Assembly: GCF_958450345.1 (NCBI RefSeq)
Contig: NC_088780.1
Span: 151,882,726 to 151,946,725, forward strand
DNA: 64,000 bases
DNA from: Calliphora vicina
Taxonomy: Eukaryota > Arthropoda > Insecta > Diptera > Calliphoridae
Reading direction: 5' to 3'
Positions 57,986 through 64,000 of this stretch are shown here, in pieces (the stretch's first letter is position 1; the number at the start of each line of letters is the position of its first letter). Under the pieces are notes generated by a model that was not told where the DNA came from, did no database searches, and saw only the letters and a program-made list of their open reading frames with translations. Made by a program: the position numbers and the translations under genes.

Positions 57986-58104
57986 AAATTAAAAAAAATG
58001 TTTTCGATTCGATAAACGCTAAACGAGGATAAAACATATATTTAAACAAATTATAGGAGATTGAGAATGCGAAAGATTGTGGGTGCCATAGGGATCTCAC
58101 ATAC

Positions 58105-58335
58105 ACACAGTTACTAAAGTATACGTACGATCGACTTTTTGTGCCTTTTTTTAAAAATCTATATATTTTAAAATACAAGGCCTAACTCATTCATTCACTC
58201 ACTCACTGATTCACTGACTCATCAGTCATTAGTGAGTGAGTGAATGAATAAGTCAGGCCTTGTATTTTTATATATATAGATTTTTATAAAAAGGCCCAAA
58301 AAGTAAATCGTACGTATAATTTAGTAACTGTGTGT
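58105..58335. repeat. Near-perfect 231-bp palindrome
   Basis: The left arm from ACACACAGTTACTAAAGTAT through ATACAAGGCCTAACTCATTC mirrors the right arm from GAATAAGTCAGGCCTTGTAT to TTTAGTAACTGTGTGT. The centre is near 58218 (GACTCATCAGTC), inside GAATGA/TCACTCAC runs. The arms are about 110 bp with few mismatches. It may be a foldback transposon; no target duplication could be fixed. Confidence 0.92.
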
Positions 58336-58365
58336 AGCTCAGTGGTTTAAATTTTGAATGATCAC

Positions 58366-58540
58366 ATCAGTGTGAGAATGCTTTCTGCAAGATGGGTGCC
58401 GAGTTTGTTCACAATTGTGTGACAACTTCGCAGGAGTGTTTGGCGTTGTTCAAGCGCAATAAAGACAAGGTTTTGCGTTGTGGACGAAACCTGGATTTAC
58501 CACAACACATCAGCGACCAAATTAAATTATAATAAAACTT
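58366..58540 (+). pseudogene. Second-type mariner transposase fragment
   Basis: The plus strand reads VSARWVPSLFT, then after a frameshift CLALFKRNKDK-type sequence, then VDETWIYHNTSATK, which includes the first catalytic Asp. SARWVP is the segment after the helix-turn-helix, and VDETWxxHxTPETK is the family hallmark. It is cut at both sides, and the reading frame is broken twice. It is the same mariner kind as 31996-32770, but on the other strand. Confidence 0.85.
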
Positions 58541-60249
58541 AAAACCTCTAAAATTGTTTACTCGTCGGAGAACCAAACTTCCTAGTTTTTATTCTCGACC
58601 TAATTCATTATATTTATCCCGATCAGTTGTATATGTTCTTGAAATTTCTGACATTCTGAGGGCCACCCTAATACACACCCAAACATAAAGCAACAAAGAT
58701 GATCAGAATGATGATGTCTCGTTTGGTATTCATATGAGGCTGAGTTTAAATGCACATTTCTTTCGCTGAGTTTGTATCTGTGTGCATTTAAATGTGTCTG
58801 TGTTAAAAGCGAAGGATATGAAACGCCTAGAAAATAATATTGTTTTAAAGTGCATGTGAAAGAGAACTTAACTGTGTATGTGGCTGTGTAATTATTATAT
58901 CAAATTTTCATTCACCCAACTACATAGAAACAGTGTGTACGATTTTAAAGTAAATGTTATTAAATATAGAACTTGTAAATTATGAGAGCTCAGATTTAAA
59001 AATGTACATTGAAGTGTTTGAAAATGTCAACACAACATCGTCTGTAGTTTGATAACCAAAAAGATAATTTTTTTGATCGGACAATTAGTTCCCAGCTGAA
59101 CCTGCTAGCACTCCCTAAATTTCTCATACTTTTTGACAAATGTTAGCAGGTTGTCAACAGTATATAAATTTTTTATTACGAAAGCACAATAGTTTTGTCA
59201 GGACTATGGATCATACTAGTATTGTCATGGACCTGAATTTTTAACCGTTCCTTATCAAAATAGCTCTACTGTAGCTTTTACTAAGTTGGGTGTAATTCAT
59301 TCCCTTGTGTCATTTGTAGTATTTAATAGTGTCTCGTATTTAAGGGTTTTTCGCTTTTGAGTTTGACATATGAATGTCGTGGTTAACTTTAGTAATTTAT
59401 CATCAACATATTTTGCTTTTATGCATCAGTCACAGAGTCCTATATAGCAGCAGCCATTGTTGCAAAGAGCACCATTAGAACAAAAACCCAACCCGAAAAA
59501 AAGTACACAAAAAGAGACACTGGAAAAAAAGAACAACGAAAATATCAACAGCACTTGGAATAAATGCACATAAATTGTCTAAGAATGCTAGAGTTATTTT
59601 ACTATTCACATTCATATTCATAAGCATGTTTACACTAATACGATGTGGAAACAACAGCAACAATAGCAACAACAATGAATTGTTTCCATCATGCCACAAA
59701 ATAAATGAGACCAATTTAATTATGCAAAAATATGTCTGAATAAAAACAAAATTATGTTGCATGTTTTATGTTTATGTTATTTAATATGTGACTAAAATTA
59801 AATGAAGATTTATAATTTGTTACAACAGAGATAGAAGTTTGAACTCGCATGAGTATAAATTCATTCATTTGCTACAAGTAATGAGATGGAAAATATCCAG
59901 ATATAGCATAGAGCTGTTAGTCTATATTATTTTACATAAACAAAATAACTAGTCTCTAAAATTATTTTCAAAGTTACTTTTAAGGGACAGCAATATGGAA
60001 ATTGACTTGGCCAGATAATGGTAGTTGTGAGTAAAGCAGCTAGTCCTTAAATATAAATATAATTAAATTTTCGATATGACTGCAGCTTAAGTAACAACGG
60101 ACAGTAAAATTATAATACAACTCAGCAATATACACTTTACTACAAAGTAAAATAGCATATTTATTCGTAAATTAAAATGAACAAAACGGAATTTAAACAG
60201 CTTTCGAAGGAATAATTAGATTCTCCAATAGATTACTTTTGGTTAAAAA
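58541..60249. other. AT-rich spacer with a lone TIR end
   Basis: No gene is seen. GAGGGCCACCCTAA near 58668 equals a TAGGGTGG element right end, without a left partner in sight. The frame at 59475-59762 (minus) is derived from CAA-rich and AAC-rich sequence and is not convincing. Confidence 0.5.
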
Positions 60250-60344
60250 CCCAGCTCTAAAGTGTATTACAGTTTAAAATGACTACACTCTAAATTACTT
60301 AGCGACACAAAATTGATAATTAACATAACAAGAGATCAGCTGGG
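60250..60344. mobile_element. Minimal family E element, 95 bp
   Basis: CCCAGCTCTAAAGTG on the left and, reversed, CCCAGCTGATCTC on the right form short ends. The middle has ACTACACTCTAAATTACTTA, the reverse of the family E block seen at 51845 and 55810. Confidence 0.6.
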
Positions 60345-60502
60345 ATGTTAACCAATTGAGTTCTATTTAAATTATAAGGAGTACATACGTACCAAATGAC
60401 TCAAAAATATTGCAATTGGAGCAGACCAAGTGTTTAGATACCTCTAAGGAGTGAGATCGAAAAAATCTTAACATGAATGAAGAAATGAAACCACTAAACT
60501 TA

Positions 60503-61313
60503 CACACTGAGGGAAAAACGACGTTGCTAAATCGACAACGGTTGGTGTCATTTTGACACCATACGGTGTCACTTTTTTCGACACCGTACATTTACAATTT
60601 GTAAACAAACGGGTACGAATCGACAACGCAATGTTGTTAAATTATTTGCGACGCATTTCAACATAAGTTGCTTTTTATAAGTGTGTTTTAATTTTATTTA
60701 CATTCAAAAATTTAAAATATTTTAATAAATAATAAAGGGTAATAGTGATGCAAATAAATGGTTTAAGAACCAAAATACAAAAGAAAGTGTAATTGTGTTT
60801 GATTGCGAATTTGTGTTGATGCAGATGATGATCCAGGCAGTGAAGTCAGTGGAGATCCAGGCTGAGAAGACCACCAAATCCAGCGACGACATACAACTCC
60901 AAATGGAAATTTATAGTTTTTATATTTATTTTATATTTATGTTTTATATGCATTGTATTAAAAAATGTAAAAAAAAAGAAATTGTTATTTATATTAATAA
61001 CTAAAAAAATAGAAAGGAAAAATTGTTAGGTGTCAAATCGTACACAAACGGTATCAAGTCGATAATTTTTGGTGTCAAATTGACAACGGTCTGGTGTCAA
61101 ATCGTACACAAACGGTGACAAATTGTCAACGTTCGTACACGAACGTTGTTAAATCGACAACGGATGGTGTCAAATCGACTACGGAATGGTGTAATTTTTT
61201 CGTTGTCAAATTGACACCGTTCGTTTACAATTTGTACACATACGGGGTTGATAAACTATTGACACCGAATGGTGTCAAATTGTAACATCCGTGTACAATT
61301 TTTTCGCTGGGTG
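60503..61313. mobile_element. TIR element with dense GTGTCAAATTGACA subterminal repeats
   Basis: CACACTGAGGGAAAAACG on the left and, reversed, CACCCAGCGAAAAAATTG on the right are the ends. TA flanks both sides (60501-60502, 61314-61315). About 100 bp at the left and 300 bp at the right are packed with variants of ACGGTGTCAAATTGACAACG in both orientations, so palindromes such as TGTCAAATTGACA recur. The middle (60660-61010) is AT-rich, apart from a less AT-rich stretch at 60820-60905. The frame 60795-61004 lies there; whether it ever coded is unknown. Confidence 0.82.
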
Positions 61314-61403
61314 TAGTTTTTAATTTTTTATTTGATTGAAACTAATATTACAATTTACAAAAAAATATTATTTTTTTTTCCGGAAAACCTTCCATTAAGG
61401 TTC

Positions 61404-62204
61404 TTATTTGTTTGAACAGTTAGTCCATATCCGTTTAAAATCTGCCACACTTTTGGACAGCTTTTTTGTGGTCTTCAATGCTCTTTTAACAGGATGCCAA
61501 TATCTCTCCACTGGCTTTAGCTCCAAGCAGTTTGGAGGATTCGCCTCTCTGCCTCCTGCCACTTTAAGAAGTCTTATGAATGGAAGCATCCTCTTTTGTA
61601 AACATACCTTTATGTAAATTTCAGTATTTATAGCCCTTTGTAACAAATGTTTGACTTCTTTTGCCGCTACTACATATTGCTTGCCATATCAAGAACATTT
61701 TCGAAAAATTTTCTGCTTTTGGGTCCTAAACTTTTCTACAACATTCCCTCGAGCATCAGCAACATAAAATTATTGACGCGGGAGCTTAGAAAAATTTTCC
61801 AGAACATACGTTTCATTATCCATTAATCAGCAGGTATATTTTTTTTTTATATAATTTGGCTTCAATTTCCGTGCTCTCTCTTTGGCCTCTAAATTTTTAG
61901 CAGAGTTCCATTTTTGAGCCTTATATGGTTTTAGACCTGCATTGGCTTTAACTTTTCGTACCAAATAGTCCAAGTACTGATCCAACCGAACTCCTTCCTC
62001 CCATATGTGTTGGAAGCTTTTTTGAGAATGCTTTCTATTTATTGGCTTTAGAAACATCATGTGGACCATTCCTTCTACATGAACCAGGTTTTCTATCAAC
62101 GGACAAGTTCTTGCGATACTGTTTAATAACATTGATTGTTTGGCCAACTTTTTGTAGTACCAAGTTGGGTTTTGTTGATAATATTTAATAATTTTAGTAC
62201 TCAC
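61404..62204 (-). pseudogene. Tc1/mariner-like DDE transposase pseudogene
   Basis: It starts with MSTKIIKYYQQNPTWYYKKL at 62204, an N-terminal helix-turn-helix-like region, and continues through HSQKSFQHIWEEGVRLDQYL and AKNLEAKERARKLKPNYIKK. After a frameshift near 61827 comes MDNETYVLENFSKLP with the first catalytic Asp and FYVADARGNVVEKFRTQKQ. Then follow INTEIYIKVCLQKRMLPFI and, after a deletion, NPPNCLELKPVERYWHPVKR with the final Glu. The region with the middle Asp is missing. The NPPNxxxLxPVExxW motif is typical of DDE Tc1/mariner-like transposases, unlike the D,D34D mariners of this window. Frames are interrupted at least three times. No TIRs were found. Confidence 0.88.
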
Positions 62205-63351
62205 TTATTTCTTGTCACTCATTTTAATCAGATTAACAACAAATGAACAGAATTGACATTAAACATAATAGCTGAAATGCTTTACAAAGGTAATTTGATA
62301 AAAAAAATCAAATAATACTTGGGTTAAAAGTTTTAATGCAAGATGTGTGTTAAGGTTTTTTCGATCTCAGTCCTTATTCCCAAGTGAGCTGTTCTAAAGG
62401 TGAACGTTTTCGCAACGTTACACTTTATTGCGGGACTGAATGGATTCGTTAAACACAAATAAGTTGAGCGGCTGAGAGCGACAAAAAGCTCACTGGCTAA
62501 CTAAATCGAGGGCTTTACTCTTTTGTAAAATAATCGAAATATTCGTTAGTAATATAAGAAATTTGGATTTAAAATCATGTGAAATAGAAATAATTTCATG
62601 TCTGGTATGAATTTCTACAAGGTACATTTGACATTTGAAATCCAATGTAAATTTTTGTTTAATCGATAAAGAATTTAATTGTAGATCGAATATAAAATCG
62701 ATAACTTTCGATTTCACGAGACCAATGTACTTTTTCTGTTGTTTTCAAAACAGATTCCGATAATGATTGGATTCTATGACAACCCTGAGTATCTGAAAAT
62801 CATAAAAGAAATGTTATTCGAGAGAATTTCAATTACATATTTTCCAAGAAATGAAAAAATATAAATGAAAATTTAAATAATTTTAAATTTATTTCAAATT
62901 GAAAAATTATTATGAAATTTATAAAATGTATGTGTTTTTTTATATTTATTATGAATTTTAATCAATGAAAAGCAAATTCATACCATTTATATACAAAATG
63001 CTTTCTGTGTATTTATTTGTTTTAATCAGAGATTGATTTTATTTTAATTTCTGTTTAAAACACAATCAATTTTTAATTCAATTCAATTACTTATGAGTTT
63101 ATTGACTTTTTCGTATCATTAAGTAATATTAATAAATTTAATAATGGTAAGTAAATACATATTTCAATTAGCAGACTTTATGCATATGTAAATTAGACTG
63201 CTTCAAAATTCTTGGAAGATAATCGCAATTTCCAGCAACTGATCGTAACTTTCACTTGAGCTGTTTATTTAGCTAAAAAAGAGCTGCTACCATACAATAT
63301 TAATCTGTAATGAATAAAGCTTGCACCATTATAGTCGTCCTGGCATGGTTA
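62205..63351. other. AT-rich spacer
   Basis: No gene is seen. The part next to 62205 may include the 5' region of the Tc1-like element. The frame at 62490-62717 (minus) has no recognisable feature. Confidence 0.5.
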
Positions 63352-64000
63352 CTAGGTGGACTTTATTTTGCACTTTTGTCATCTAAAAATGTTCGATGGC
63401 ATCTAAATTTCATCATATAAAAATCAAATTATGAATATTTGAGCAGAATCGGATAACGATTTGAGGCTTTTCCAAAAAAATATTACTTAAAAATTTACAA
63501 TAGATGGCGCATCTTTTGAGCGGGGTTTTTGTTTTTAATCATTTATATGACACTTTGAAGAGTACATATCTGTCATTTATTCTCACTTAGTTATTCAACA
63601 TTATATATGGAAACATGACACAATAATCTAAGGTACACTCTGTAGAAAATAAATTCTCAATTACGCAATTCTTGTAACGTGAAACAAAAGAAAATATAAA
63701 AAAAATATGAACAAAATTAAATCAAAGTTTGAGGTTTAGGGGTAAATATTGAAAACTCTTCCTAGTGATTCTACATTCTACAATTATTGTATCATGTACT
63801 GAAACAAAACATTTTTTTTGCTTCGAAAATGTAGAATTTTGTGCCAACAAAGAGGCAAGCTTTGCATTACATGTTTAATTTGAAAAAAAGTGATTAAAGC
63901 AATCTGCAATCTGTGCAATCTGAGCAAATCCCACCAAGATTATGGTGAATATGTTCCATCGGTTTCAAAGTGTGAGAGATGATTTGTGCGGTTCAGAAGT
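63352..64000 (+). pseudogene. Mariner copy running off the right edge
   Basis: The end CTAGGTGGACTTTATTTTG follows TA at 63350-63351. The 5' non-coding region (AATAGATGGCGCATC, then ATCTGTCATTTATTCTCAC and TTAGTTATTCAACATTA) matches the remnant at 19545-19717. Coding sequence is recognisable from about 63925: YGEYVPSVSKCER, a stop where Trp is expected (TGA), then FVRFRS, which is the first helix-turn-helix end in mariner transposases. The stop shows that this copy is inactive too, at least in this reading. The rest lies beyond the window. Confidence 0.88.

Noticed and set aside
59475..59762. 95-residue hydrophobic frame on the minus strand
   Set aside because: Leu-rich run derives from CAA/CAG-type microsatellite sequence; the Phe/Ile-rich rest is typical of AT-rich chance frames.

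Overview
The window looks like AT-rich non-coding DNA from a higher fly (Diptera, Brachycera; a calyptrate such as a blow fly, house fly or stable fly is my inference). The reasons are a very AT-rich base composition, long satellite and minisatellite arrays, decayed mariner, hAT and Tc1-like copies with fly-type transposase remnants, dispersed fly repeats with hairpin ends, and one secreted-protein gene with the PVPVEK-type repeats of insect cuticle or extracellular-matrix proteins. I see no bacterial or viral gene, no tRNA or rRNA gene and no CRISPR array.

Layout. Bases 1-6320 are a satellite array with a period near 113 bp, already running at the left edge. Bases 6.3-11.5 kb hold short TIR elements, a 21-bp tandem expansion and copies of an abundant dispersed repeat (called family A here, with the end signature TATACCCTACACCACCATAG). 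Bases 12.8-14.35 kb are a 19-bp minisatellite. Bases 16-29.5 kb are AT-rich DNA broken up by family A, MITEs, mariner fragments, a hAT element inside a mariner, and two local tandem duplications. Bases 29.88-31.44 kb hold the only convincing protein gene, 517 codons in one open frame, with a poly(A) signal after it and a TATA-like site before it. From 31.8 kb to the right edge the sequence is again a mosaic of nested transposons: family B with TGGGCAATTCC ends and TA duplications, three further hAT elements with TAGGG ends and 8-bp duplications, a pogo-like element, foldback elements, mariner pseudogenes of two kinds and a Tc1/mariner-like DDE pseudogene. A mariner copy runs off the right edge.

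How it fits together. Apart from the secreted-protein gene, nearly all recognisable sequence is transposon-derived, and every transposase remnant is broken by stops, frameshifts or deletions. Nesting gives relative ages: mariner copies are often the oldest layer, family B and foldback elements went into them, and hAT elements went into family B, family F or a mariner. Several small TIR families share related ends (CCCAGC or CAC..AG.GAAAAA) but carry different subterminal repeats. Family letters A-G are local labels for this window, not database names. All boundaries were read by eye and may be off by a few bases.
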